This document shows, piece by piece, positions 8,651-17,764 of a stretch of DNA of 36,156 nucleotides. The translations under genes and the position numbers were made by a program. Source of the DNA: Alphaproteobacteria bacterium (GTDB lineage: Bacteria; Pseudomonadota; Alphaproteobacteria; Rs-D84; JAERRO01); the NCBI GenBank assembly GCA_016735395.1, contig JAERRO010000005.1, positions 1-36,156 of the forward strand, given 5' to 3'. The notes below the pieces were generated by a model that saw nothing but the letters and a program-made list of their open reading frames with translations, was not told where the DNA came from and did not search any database. Position 1 is the first letter of the stretch. Each line of letters opens with the position of its first letter.

Positions 8651-9985
8651 ATGATTTTACTTTCTATAATAACTATCGTCTCTCTAATTATAGGGACACT
8701 GTTCGGTCTTCGGCTAGCTTCAAAGTTTAATAAAAATTCTACACCCGAAGGTATAAATAATCTGGAGACTAAAATTTTCCACATTAAGAAGGAAAATGAT
8801 AGACTCATTGAGACTAATGAAAAAGAGAAAGACAAAAATTCTATACTCATAGAACAGAAGACTACCGCTGAAAATAATCTGCTTCATGAACGACAAAGAA
8901 ATGATAATATCGAAAAGTTGAGACAAGAGATGACCGATGTCTTTAAACTTTCTAGCAATACTGCTATGTCTCAACAGACTGACGAACTAAAGAAAAAACA
9001 CCAAGAATGGCTAACCCCTCAAATTAACGACATAAATGAACGATTTATAAAATTTAATAATCAACAGGTAGAACTGAAAACTGTTTTTAATGAAAGTTTT
9101 ACCTCTCTAAATAATATGAACCTGCGAATAGAAAATGAAACTAAAAGACTTCGTAAGGTTTTGACTACTCCTTCTAAAGCTCAAGGCACCGCCGTAGAAG
9201 ATTATCTGGAAGTGCTTTTAAATGGGTTTCATATTCCCTTCGAAAAAGAAAAATTTCATAAAGGTGTCGACGGAGAAAAAAGTAAAATACCTGATTTTAA
9301 AGTTAATATAGGGGTAGGAAAAACTCTGTTTATCGATGCTAAAGCAACATTGTTTGACTATGATAGAGCCTGCGAGTTTGATGATAACTCTATAGAAAAA
9401 ACAGAGGCTATGAAAAAACATATTGTGGCTATAAAAAGTAGAATAGATAATCTTTCTAGTAAAAATTATGAAGCCCTAGATGATAATTCTCCTAATTTTG
9501 TTTATATGTTTTTACCTAGCGATGGAGCTTTAATTGAGGCTCAAAACTTTGACTCTAAACTAATAGAATATGCTATAACAAAAAGAGTTTCTCTAGTTTC
9601 TCCAGCCCTGCTTGGCGGTATGCTTTTTATGGCTAGTTATCTATGGAAAGTCGATAAACAACTTGGAAGTGTGAAAGATATTTTAAAGGTTGCGAATACT
9701 ATTAGTGATAAAATTAACGGAGTAGTTGATGGTATTTCTAGTGCTAGAGATGGACTCAAAAAAGCAGACGACGGATATCAAAAAGTGATAACAGTTATTG
9801 AGGGGAAGGGTGGAATTTTAAGCTGTGGTAGAACCCTCTCAAAACTTCAAGCCGGTGGTAAAAAATCCCTTGAACAAAATATGAAAGATAAAGGTTTAGG
9901 ACTTCAATTTAATGACGATCAACTTGAAAAAATTACAGAAAATGATGTAGATGATTTTGACAAAATTGCCGAAGATAATAAATGA
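8651..9985 (+). CDS. rmuC: DNA recombination protein RmuC family
   Basis: N-terminal TM, long coiled coil, then nuclease-like domain KAQGTAVEDYLEVLL...IPDFKVNIG.GKTLFIDAKATLFDYDRA. Confidence 0.85.
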   Translation: MILLSIITIVSLIIGTLFGLRLASKFNKNSTPEGINNLETKIFHIKKENDRLIETNEKEKDKNSILIEQKTTAENNLLHERQRNDNIEKLRQEMTDVFKLSSNTAMSQQTDELKKKHQEWLTPQINDINERFIKFNNQQVELKTVFNESFTSLNNMNLRIENETKRLRKVLTTPSKAQGTAVEDYLEVLLNGFHIPFEKEKFHKGVDGEKSKIPDFKVNIGVGKTLFIDAKATLFDYDRACEFDDNSIEKTEAMKKHIVAIKSRIDNLSSKNYEALDDNSPNFVYMFLPSDGALIEAQNFDSKLIEYAITKRVSLVSPALLGGMLFMASYLWKVDKQLGSVKDILKVANTISDKINGVVDGISSARDGLKKADDGYQKVITVIEGKGGILSCGRTLSKLQAGGKKSLEQNMKDKGLGLQFNDDQLEKITENDVDDFDKIAEDNK

Positions 9986-10791
9986 AGTTTGCTATAAGTG
10001 TAGAATTTCTAGGTAATGGCTTTTGTGGGTTTCAATCTCAAAAAAATAATACCGCCGTTCAAGATTATCTCAATATGGCTATTTCTAAACTGCTGAATGA
10101 AAATACAAAGTCCGTCGGGGCAGGGAGGACTGATGCCGGAGTAAATGCCGTTTCTATGGTCGCTCATTTCGAAACAGATAGGAGTGATTTAACAGAAAAT
10201 AATGTCGCAAATGGTGTGAACTTTTGGCTAAATAAACTCTCTGCTAAATGTGTAGTTACCGCTGTTAAAATTGTTCCCGATGATTTTCATGCTAGATTTT
10301 CTTGCAATAAAAGGTGGTATCAATATAGAATTCTTCAACGACCTGCCCCGCCTGTTTTGGACTCAAATAAAGTCGCCTGGTTCAAAAATAAAATAGACTT
10401 CTCAACAATACAAAGTAGCTCTAAAATGTTCGTCGGAGAACATAACTTTAACAGCTTTAGATCTTCTCAATGTCAAGCAAAATCTCCTGTAAGAACCATA
10501 GACAATATAATCGTGTTTCAACCAAACTCCGATTTAATTTATATAAATATAATCGCCTCTTCTTTTCTCCATAATCAAATTAGACACATCGTTGGGGCTT
10601 TGACTGACATTGCTTCTCAAAAGAAATCTGATCGCGATATTCAACTAATGTTAGACAACCCACACGGTATAAAAAATATGACTCTAGCTCCAGCTTCGGG
10701 ATTATTCTTTATGGAAGCTTTATACGAATCTCTGGATTTTTTTATAGACGATAATGTTCAATCACAACGGATGAAATTACTCAATTTATAA
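9982..10791 (+). CDS. truA: tRNA pseudouridine(38-40) synthase
   Basis: GFCGFQSQ, VGAGRTDAGVNAVSMVAHF, FHARFSCNKRWYQYRI, FLHNQIRHIVGAL; ATGA overlap with rmuC. Confidence 0.95.
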   Translation: MKFAISVEFLGNGFCGFQSQKNNTAVQDYLNMAISKLLNENTKSVGAGRTDAGVNAVSMVAHFETDRSDLTENNVANGVNFWLNKLSAKCVVTAVKIVPDDFHARFSCNKRWYQYRILQRPAPPVLDSNKVAWFKNKIDFSTIQSSSKMFVGEHNFNSFRSSQCQAKSPVRTIDNIIVFQPNSDLIYINIIASSFLHNQIRHIVGALTDIASQKKSDRDIQLMLDNPHGIKNMTLAPASGLFFMEALYESLDFFIDDNVQSQRMKLLNL

Positions 10792-10798
10792 AAGGTAG

Positions 10799-13042
10799 TT
10801 AGTCTATGGACGGAGGACTTAGGCGGTGCCATGGTCTCAACATAGGGTGGGTGTAATAACGGATTACTAGATCTTCGCCGTCTTGATTGTTTTTAATCTT
10901 TTCTAACCTTAAATAAGTTGTAGAAGTTCTAGGTATTTGGTTTTTAGTAATTAGTAAAGATTTACACTTTTCTGATTCTACAGTATTTATATTATAGGAT
11001 AGGCTCATCGTAGATATTATAATACTGTTCTTAACCGAGCAAACTTTAGATAGATTTTCTATCAAGGCTATATTACTTTTGGGGATAAATACATAACTGT
11101 CGTTTATATGGTTCTCATTTATAGTTTTTATATGTAGCCCCGCACTGTTGTATAAAATTGAGATCTGATTTACTCCTATGTCATAAACGGAATTTTCATT
11201 TTTATATGAGGTAAACTTTTTTACTCCCCATAATCGCTTCAAGTTTTCTAGAAATCTATTGTCAGATGCTCTATTCGTGAGACCATAATCGTTGCCATCA
11301 ACTTTAACTGCTATAGTCGTTATCTCAGGTGAAATAAACATAAATGTATCACTTCTAGGAAAAAATAATATCGGTATCGAAATAAACATAACAATATAGC
11401 CGATTTTCTTGTATTCTCTTAATAATATTATGCTCAAAATGAAGCCTGCGAAAAAATAGATATAAAAGCTTTGAGGTAATACCGGTATTTTTAACTCGGT
11501 TATAGGTATCTCTAGGATTAGGTTGAAGATATTATGTAATGTTTTTAAAATAGGTTCGGTTAAGTTTAATATAGAAGAATTTCCACTCATAAAAAATATT
11601 ATAGAACCTAATAATAGTAGGGGCATTACTAGAAAACTGTATATGGGCATCGCTATGATGTTGCCTATCACAGACAACAAGGGAACAGTGCCGAAAAAGT
11701 AAACTAACAGAGGAGATATCACTATGCTAATTACGATAGAAGATATAATTATACCTCTGATATAGGACCAGATTATATACACAATTCTAAACTTGTCCTT
11801 GTCATCGTAGATATGGGTGTATATCTTTTTAGATATAACTATGTTTTTTATAGATAATAGACAAATCACTGATAAAAATGATAGATAAAAACCTGGGCTA
11901 ATGACACTATACGGTCGACTTAACAATATAATCGTCGCTATAATAGATAAACTTCTATATGAGATAATACTTCGCACAAATAATAGACCCAAAACGAATA
12001 AGGATAGTCCTATAAATGCTCGTAAGGTCGGAGTTTGAAAACCGCTCAAGGTAAGATATATAAAACAGACTAAAACTGACAATAGACTAATCACCGGACG
12101 GAGATTATATCTTCTCAATAATATAGTAAAATTCTTAAAAAATAGATATAATATGAAATATGCCCAGAAAAATAGTAGAGACATATGAAACCCAGAAATC
12201 GATAATAGATGTGCCAATCCTAAAGATCTGTATTGTTCGAATGTGTCCGACGGTAACGAGTGTTTCTGTCCGATTATTAAAGACTGACTGAATGACTTCA
12301 CTAGCGGAGATACGAACGGTGCAGTTTCTATCTTGTTATATAGATACTTCCTGAACTCTGATACTCGTTCGCCTATAGTTAAATCTCCTTCTGTAGATTT
12401 TTTATAGTAAAGATGTGTCATATTCCCAGTTCCATTTATATCGTTGAAAAATGACCAGAGACTAAAGTCAAAGAGACCTTTGAAAATGCCTACTTCTATA
12501 GGGTATATAGACCCACGAAATTTTACCTCGTCTCCGATCTTCGGTACATCGTACAATATATCTTTATTAACCTTAAACCGGACTCTGTAATCCTCTTGAA
12601 AACTGTTTCTATCGTCCGTCAACTTTATATCTTTACAATATAACCTATAGCCGTGAGAAGTTTTTGATAGATTATCAACATTACATAATATATCTACATT
12701 GTGTCTAGCCTCTGATACCCGTCCGATATCTAAATAGTTAACATGTAATATAAAAGATAATAGACCTAGCGAGAAACCTATGACTAATAATTTTAAAAAT
12801 CTGTTCGTCGACGATAGAAATACGGGAAATAGTTTGCAAGATATAACTAAAACAACAGATGTATATAATATAAACAAAGTCAATATAGAAACTTGAGTTT
12901 TTAACGGAATAATACAGACGAGTAGACTCAATCCTACTATAAATGGAAACCATAATGTATAGTAGCCATCGTTATAGTGTCTCGAAAAAAATAGTTCTAT
13001 CTTTTTCAAGATGTTTGATAATAAGTATCTAATTCTACTCAT
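10799..13042 (-). CDS. comEC: ComEC/Rec2-family competence membrane channel protein
   Basis: LGLAHLLSISGFHMSLLFFWAYFI, SGFQTPTLRAFIGLSLFVLG, SPGFYLSFLSVICLL, many TM segments, C-terminal HPMLRPWHR. Confidence 0.88.
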   Translation of the reverse strand: MSRIRYLLSNILKKIELFFSRHYNDGYYTLWFPFIVGLSLLVCIIPLKTQVSILTLFILYTSVVLVISCKLFPVFLSSTNRFLKLLVIGFSLGLLSFILHVNYLDIGRVSEARHNVDILCNVDNLSKTSHGYRLYCKDIKLTDDRNSFQEDYRVRFKVNKDILYDVPKIGDEVKFRGSIYPIEVGIFKGLFDFSLWSFFNDINGTGNMTHLYYKKSTEGDLTIGERVSEFRKYLYNKIETAPFVSPLVKSFSQSLIIGQKHSLPSDTFEQYRSLGLAHLLSISGFHMSLLFFWAYFILYLFFKNFTILLRRYNLRPVISLLSVLVCFIYLTLSGFQTPTLRAFIGLSLFVLGLLFVRSIISYRSLSIIATIILLSRPYSVISPGFYLSFLSVICLLSIKNIVISKKIYTHIYDDKDKFRIVYIIWSYIRGIIISSIVISIVISPLLVYFFGTVPLLSVIGNIIAMPIYSFLVMPLLLLGSIIFFMSGNSSILNLTEPILKTLHNIFNLILEIPITELKIPVLPQSFYIYFFAGFILSIILLREYKKIGYIVMFISIPILFFPRSDTFMFISPEITTIAVKVDGNDYGLTNRASDNRFLENLKRLWGVKKFTSYKNENSVYDIGVNQISILYNSAGLHIKTINENHINDSYVFIPKSNIALIENLSKVCSVKNSIIISTMSLSYNINTVESEKCKSLLITKNQIPRTSTTYLRLEKIKNNQDGEDLVIRYYTHPMLRPWHRLSPPSID

Positions 13043-13139
13043 TTATATTTATGTTTTTCTCTGTTTTATTTTTATACATAGTGTAATGTTATAGTTATGA
13101 TTGCAACTTTAAGTTTAAAAAAACATATATAAGTTTAGC

Positions 13140-13168
13140 TTGAATTTGTCCGCTATTTCTTCTATCGT
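13140..13168 (+). promoter_or_regulatory. Candidate promoter for the Cys-motif cluster (TTGAAT-17-TATCGT)
   Basis: Hexamers with 17-bp spacing just upstream of the first cluster gene; -10 is weak. Confidence 0.3.
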
Positions 13169-13185
13169 TTATACAGGAGATGTCT

Positions 13186-13923
13186 ATGAAAAATTTGATA
13201 GTGCTGTTTTTTTGTAGCATCATATCGTTTAATCAAGTCAATGCAGTAATAGACAGAGAAAATGATAACTATCAATCTGGGTTGCCTAGATATATGACTA
13301 GACCTATCTCATATGCTAATACACCTGGATACCTAGATAAAACTCAAAATTGGATGCTACAACTTGGTAACGAGACTATAGGTATGTTCTTACCGTCCTT
13401 CAAAAAGGAGAGGGTTCAGGCTTTTAAAGATATATCTGATAATAATACTACAGGTAAACCAGTAGCGGGGCTCTCTATGGACTATGCTTCTACTTATAAT
13501 ACATCGTGGGCGGAGTTCGAAGATGATACATTAAGGTCAAACTCAAAAGATATAATTCAAAGAAATAACTCTAAAGCCTGTAGCGAGGAGATCGAATATT
13601 GTCTAGAACAGCAGTGTTTAGTTTTAGGTAATACCTTTAAGAGGTGTCTATGCGATGCAAACATAATTAAAATGATGATATCCTTTCCGAGGCAAACTCT
13701 AGCTATCGAGGGAAGGGGCTTTTATAACACCGTCGAAGCAAAGGATGTTATATCGTCATATATCGATGAAATTTTACAAAAACAGAGATCTATCGCTACA
13801 AAAATTCAGGCCTGTATCTCACAAGACTGTATGAGGTTTTATAGTCAGACTTTTGAACAATATAATAAAAAAATTCAAGACGACTGTGCTAGATTCTACT
13901 ATTTTATAAAGAGTAGAGGGTGA
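13186..13923 (+). CDS. Exported Cys-motif protein 1 of the five-gene cluster
   Basis: Signal peptide MKNLIVLFFCSIISFNQVNA; CSEEIEYCLEQQCLVLGNTFKRCLC = C-x6-C-x4-C-x9-C-x-C. ORF track starts at 13180, but an RBS (aggag) abuts that ATG, so ATG 13186 is preferred. Confidence 0.8.
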   Translation: MKNLIVLFFCSIISFNQVNAVIDRENDNYQSGLPRYMTRPISYANTPGYLDKTQNWMLQLGNETIGMFLPSFKKERVQAFKDISDNNTTGKPVAGLSMDYASTYNTSWAEFEDDTLRSNSKDIIQRNNSKACSEEIEYCLEQQCLVLGNTFKRCLCDANIIKMMISFPRQTLAIEGRGFYNTVEAKDVISSYIDEILQKQRSIATKIQACISQDCMRFYSQTFEQYNKKIQDDCARFYYFIKSRG

Positions 13924-14651
13924 AATTTTTGTATGTCATTCTTATAGTCTCGTTTCCTCTGGTATTAACGGCAAGACTTAAAGAGGACCCTAATAGATTT
14001 TCGTACCTTAACCCTTATCCCCGCCCAGTATGGATTCAATCTAACTCTAGATTTAGCGATAACTTCGGAAGAGTAAAACATGCTATGGCAGACCTCTATC
14101 AAGAGACTAGACCTACTTATCTGTCTGCTTATAACGATCAAAAAGTTCAACAAATTTCTCTACTTGCTAGAGATAACGAGATAAGAGACCTCCAAGGATA
14201 CCATTTGCGACTGACAAATGTCGATCAAAATCCGTATACAGAATATAATTTTAAAGAAAATCCGCAATATAATAGAGACGACGATTTTGTGCAAAAGAGG
14301 TTGTTCGATATTCAATTAAAAGAATGTACGGATCAATTTTTTAGATGTATGGATAACACTTGTTTGCAATCTGGTAATATAGAGAAACGGTGTCAATGTA
14401 GTTCTAGAATACGAATTTTTATAGAAAAAAGTCCTGATAAGTTTCTGACGGCTAAAGGTCTATATCGAGGGGACTACAATAGCATTCAATATTGGACAAA
14501 TTTTTATAGAGATAAAAATACTGCAAAGATAAATAGAAGTACTTCGTGTTTGACGAAAAATGATCAATGTATAAAGTTCAAAGATAAACTTATATATCGG
14601 TATGAGACGGCTATAGAATATGACTGTAAAAATTGGATAAACAAATTATAA
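13920..14651 (+). CDS. Exported Cys-motif protein 2 of the five-gene cluster
   Basis: GTG start overlapping the previous stop; signal peptide; CTDQFFRCMDNTCLQSGNIEKRCQC and CLTKNDQC. Confidence 0.78.
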   Translation: MKFLYVILIVSFPLVLTARLKEDPNRFSYLNPYPRPVWIQSNSRFSDNFGRVKHAMADLYQETRPTYLSAYNDQKVQQISLLARDNEIRDLQGYHLRLTNVDQNPYTEYNFKENPQYNRDDDFVQKRLFDIQLKECTDQFFRCMDNTCLQSGNIEKRCQCSSRIRIFIEKSPDKFLTAKGLYRGDYNSIQYWTNFYRDKNTAKINRSTSCLTKNDQCIKFKDKLIYRYETAIEYDCKNWINKL

Positions 14652-14659
14652 TAAAAAGC

Positions 14660-14689
14660 TTGATTTTTGTTTCTGTTATATGGTAGAAT
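14660..14689 (+). promoter_or_regulatory. Candidate promoter (TTGATT-18-TAGAAT)
   Basis: Hexamers upstream of the 1004-aa gene. Confidence 0.42.
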
Positions 14690-14707
14690 CAACTTGAGGA
14701 GAATTTT

Positions 14708-17700
14708 ATGAATATAGCTTACAAAATTTTTACGATATTTTTTATCGCCATCTTGATGTTTAGTCAAAATATAGATGCAAGATCCGTTGGTGCTTCTGAT
14801 AGAACTGCTACAACAGAGGGTACAGAAACTCGTGCAAGTAGTAAACGGACAAGTTTTGCCCCTAGAAGATCAGCTACCGGTGGTGTACCCCCCCTTGAAA
14901 GACCTTCTACTAATTCTAGGACTGGACTTTCTTCTACCGCGAAAAAGTTCGACAGAAGTACAGTCTATAAAGAAGGAGATGAACTCGGATTAAAAAATGT
15001 CGGAGCCGTTACAGGTATAGCATATTCTAGGTGCCTGAAAACTTATAGCGGATGTATGGACTCTTATTGTAAAGACCTGAGTAGATCTAAAGCGATGTCT
15101 AGGTGTGCCTGTTCTACAGATGTACTCGATATCAAAGACGAAGACGGAAATATAAAGATAGAAGGGTATTATACTAAAGAGAAGAGGCAAGAAAACACTC
15201 TTGAAGATTTGAGTGCTACTGCATCATATCTGCAACAACTAGAAAATATAAATGATCCTGCTCTATTAACACGGTTGACTAATGTAGACGATATAGAAAA
15301 CACACTTGCCTCTTTAGAAGACTATTTTGGAGGCTCCAGAGCAGACAGTAGCGGTTTTGACAAAGACGGAAATTTACTCGAAGAAGAAGAAGAAGGAATA
15401 GACGGTGGGTCAACAGACGATATCTGGGCCAAATTTGGGTTAGGAAAAGATCTATACGATAAGGCTTTGGAAGAACAATGTGAACTAGTCTTGTTTTCTT
15501 CTGTGTGTAAAGATGTCAATGTTACCGTCGTATCTATAGAATATAGTAGTAAAGTTGTATATGATTGTAAAAAATATATCATGGCTATCAGTGGTATGGA
15601 TAAAACTATCGCTAGAACTGAAACTGCCCTTAAAAAATTAGCTCTTTCTATTACACAACAATCTTATAGATCGAATAATAAACTGAAATTTCAAGGCTGT
15701 TTGGCTGAACTAGACGACTGTATAATAAAAAAATGTGGAAAAGAATACGGTAATTGTATCACTAATAATCAATATAGTGTGTTCTCCTTTGGATCAAGTG
15801 ATGTAACTTATAGCTCTCCGGCATTATCTTTGAAGTATGATAGCACAACGGGGGCGGGTGATATTTCTCTAGAAAAATCTAGACATAATGCTTCTCTCGT
15901 AGGAGTAATTAACTATATAAATGCGACTTTAGAACCGACTAAAAGAAATGAAATCGCGGGGAATACAGGGAGAAGTTTATTGCCTAATGAATATCAAGGT
16001 TATCCTATCTATAGTAATCTAGAGTCTAAAGCAGAAAGCTGTAGTAATATATTTGATCTTTGTCAAGATGCAGATAGAGGCTTGTATGTCGAGTCGGATC
16101 TACCTAATAAATACAATCTAATTAACGACAGTGCGAATACCCCAGAAAATCAAAGGTATACAGAAGCGGACTATGCAAGAGATCACACAGCACGGATAGG
16201 AACCGTGAAGTCGAATGAAGATAAAGAAAACAATATATTTGAGGCTTGGTTCCTGGGAACTGCTCTGCCTTCTATCAAAAAGACATATCTGCTAGCTCAG
16301 ACTACCATTAGATATACGAGTGGAAAAGAGTTTGATATATGGACAAACGATTCTAAGAATACTTTAAAGACTGGAATTGCGGGATGTGTGCCGGGATTTC
16401 TCGTGAAAGATGGTACATTTTGCACTAATTTCAAATGTAAAGACGGTTGGGTAAGGAGTGATAAAGAAAATTTGAGTTCTCCGGTAGCCGAGTGTATAAA
16501 ATGTTATGAGAAAAAAATCAACACCACATATTATGCACCTATCGGGACATACTATAGTGGACCTGGTAATGTGATGAGCCAGTATGAAATAAATGAAGAT
16601 AGAATCAAACGATGTCCTACTCTGTCTTGTACTAACACATTAGCCGATAAAGAGTATTATAGTAGCGGTGCGCCGACTGGGAGCAAAATCTGCGACACAA
16701 AAGAAGGTGATTGTAATGGAGAACTTGGTGAATATTATATTTTGGAAATGAATAATGCTAACACTCATCCAGATTGTATTTATAGAAATTGTGTAACCCA
16801 ATATAATATCGGAGAATATCTAGCTGAGGGGACACTTCAGGATTCTACATCTTGTACTGCGACGAACTGTAATAATGCAACAGAAGATCAACAATACTCT
16901 GGAAAGGCAGAAATAGGATCGAAGGATTGTCCTGTACAGACTTGTATAGAGGATAAAGTAGGAGAATATCCTGTGATAAATACCGATTCTGAAGCTACGG
17001 ATTGTAGTTATGAATTTTGTGATACCCAATATAATATCGGAGAATATCTAGCTGAGGGGACATTTGACGGTGGTTCTACATCTTGTACTGCGACGAACTG
17101 TAATAATGCAATAGGCGATCAACAATACTCTGAAAAGGCAGAAATAGGATCGAAGGATTGTCCTGTACAGAATTGTCTCGAGAATAAAGTAGGAAAATAT
17201 CCTGTGATAAATACTAATTTTGGTGCTACTAGTTGTAGTTATGAATTTTGTACTACCACATATAAAGTCGGAGAATATCTAGCTGAGGGGACATTTGACG
17301 GTGGTCCTACATCTTGTACTGCGAAGGCATGTACGAATGCAACAGTCGGTCAAGAATACTCTAAAAAGGCACAAATAGGATCGAAGGATTGTCCTGTGCA
17401 GAGTTGTGATGAAATTTCAGGATATTATTATATTGCTCCAGGAAATTGTGGTCCAACTGGTAGTTGTTTAGGCTATAGGACATATGAAAAAGGAGTATGG
17501 ACTAGTGAAGATAATTGTGGTGGGACTCTTTGGAGCGGGATGAAGTCAGATAGTAATGGAGGTTTGGAGTGTTATGATAATGCTAATAATAACTCAAGCA
17601 AACTATATTGTCCATCAAACGAAAAATATGATACTGGGGCATCATCACCTGTCGTTGCATGCAATGATGACGATGCAGAATATGATGACGGTGTTTACAA

Positions 17701-17722
17701 GTGTGAGGACTTTGCTAAATAA
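14708..17722 (+). CDS. Large exported Cys-rich repeat protein, protein 3 of the cluster (1004 aa)
   Basis: RBS gagga; signal peptide; CLKTYSGCMDSYCKDLSRSKAMSRCAC, CLAELDDC, CSNIFDLC; C-terminal Cys-rich tandem repeats. Confidence 0.85.
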   Translation: MNIAYKIFTIFFIAILMFSQNIDARSVGASDRTATTEGTETRASSKRTSFAPRRSATGGVPPLERPSTNSRTGLSSTAKKFDRSTVYKEGDELGLKNVGAVTGIAYSRCLKTYSGCMDSYCKDLSRSKAMSRCACSTDVLDIKDEDGNIKIEGYYTKEKRQENTLEDLSATASYLQQLENINDPALLTRLTNVDDIENTLASLEDYFGGSRADSSGFDKDGNLLEEEEEGIDGGSTDDIWAKFGLGKDLYDKALEEQCELVLFSSVCKDVNVTVVSIEYSSKVVYDCKKYIMAISGMDKTIARTETALKKLALSITQQSYRSNNKLKFQGCLAELDDCIIKKCGKEYGNCITNNQYSVFSFGSSDVTYSSPALSLKYDSTTGAGDISLEKSRHNASLVGVINYINATLEPTKRNEIAGNTGRSLLPNEYQGYPIYSNLESKAESCSNIFDLCQDADRGLYVESDLPNKYNLINDSANTPENQRYTEADYARDHTARIGTVKSNEDKENNIFEAWFLGTALPSIKKTYLLAQTTIRYTSGKEFDIWTNDSKNTLKTGIAGCVPGFLVKDGTFCTNFKCKDGWVRSDKENLSSPVAECIKCYEKKINTTYYAPIGTYYSGPGNVMSQYEINEDRIKRCPTLSCTNTLADKEYYSSGAPTGSKICDTKEGDCNGELGEYYILEMNNANTHPDCIYRNCVTQYNIGEYLAEGTLQDSTSCTATNCNNATEDQQYSGKAEIGSKDCPVQTCIEDKVGEYPVINTDSEATDCSYEFCDTQYNIGEYLAEGTFDGGSTSCTATNCNNAIGDQQYSEKAEIGSKDCPVQNCLENKVGKYPVINTNFGATSCSYEFCTTTYKVGEYLAEGTFDGGPTSCTAKACTNATVGQEYSKKAQIGSKDCPVQSCDEISGYYYIAPGNCGPTGSCLGYRTYEKGVWTSEDNCGGTLWSGMKSDSNGGLECYDNANNNSSKLYCPSNEKYDTGASSPVVACNDDDAEYDDGVYKCEDFAK
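16796..17404 (+). repeat. In-frame tandem repeat array (period 228-231 bp, about 2.7 units)
   Basis: QYNIGEYLAEGT..STSCTATNCNNA..DQQYS.KAEIGSKDCPVQ.C...VG.YPVINT...SYEFC repeated; units begin at about 16796, 17024 and 17255. Confidence 0.92.
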
Positions 17723-17764
17723 TAGTCATATATCCTTAACAGTTTTTTAAAAAAAAGATATTTT

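Noticed and set aside
15322-15582. 86-aa minus-strand ORF inside the 1004-aa gene
   Set aside because: Antisense shadow of an acidic/Ser-rich coding region (poly-Ser from GAA/GAT-rich DNA).
16796-17404. Considered CRISPR-like or mobile-element repeats
   Set aside because: Period of 228-231 bp, in frame, whole unit conserved with no unique spacers: protein repeats, not CRISPR.
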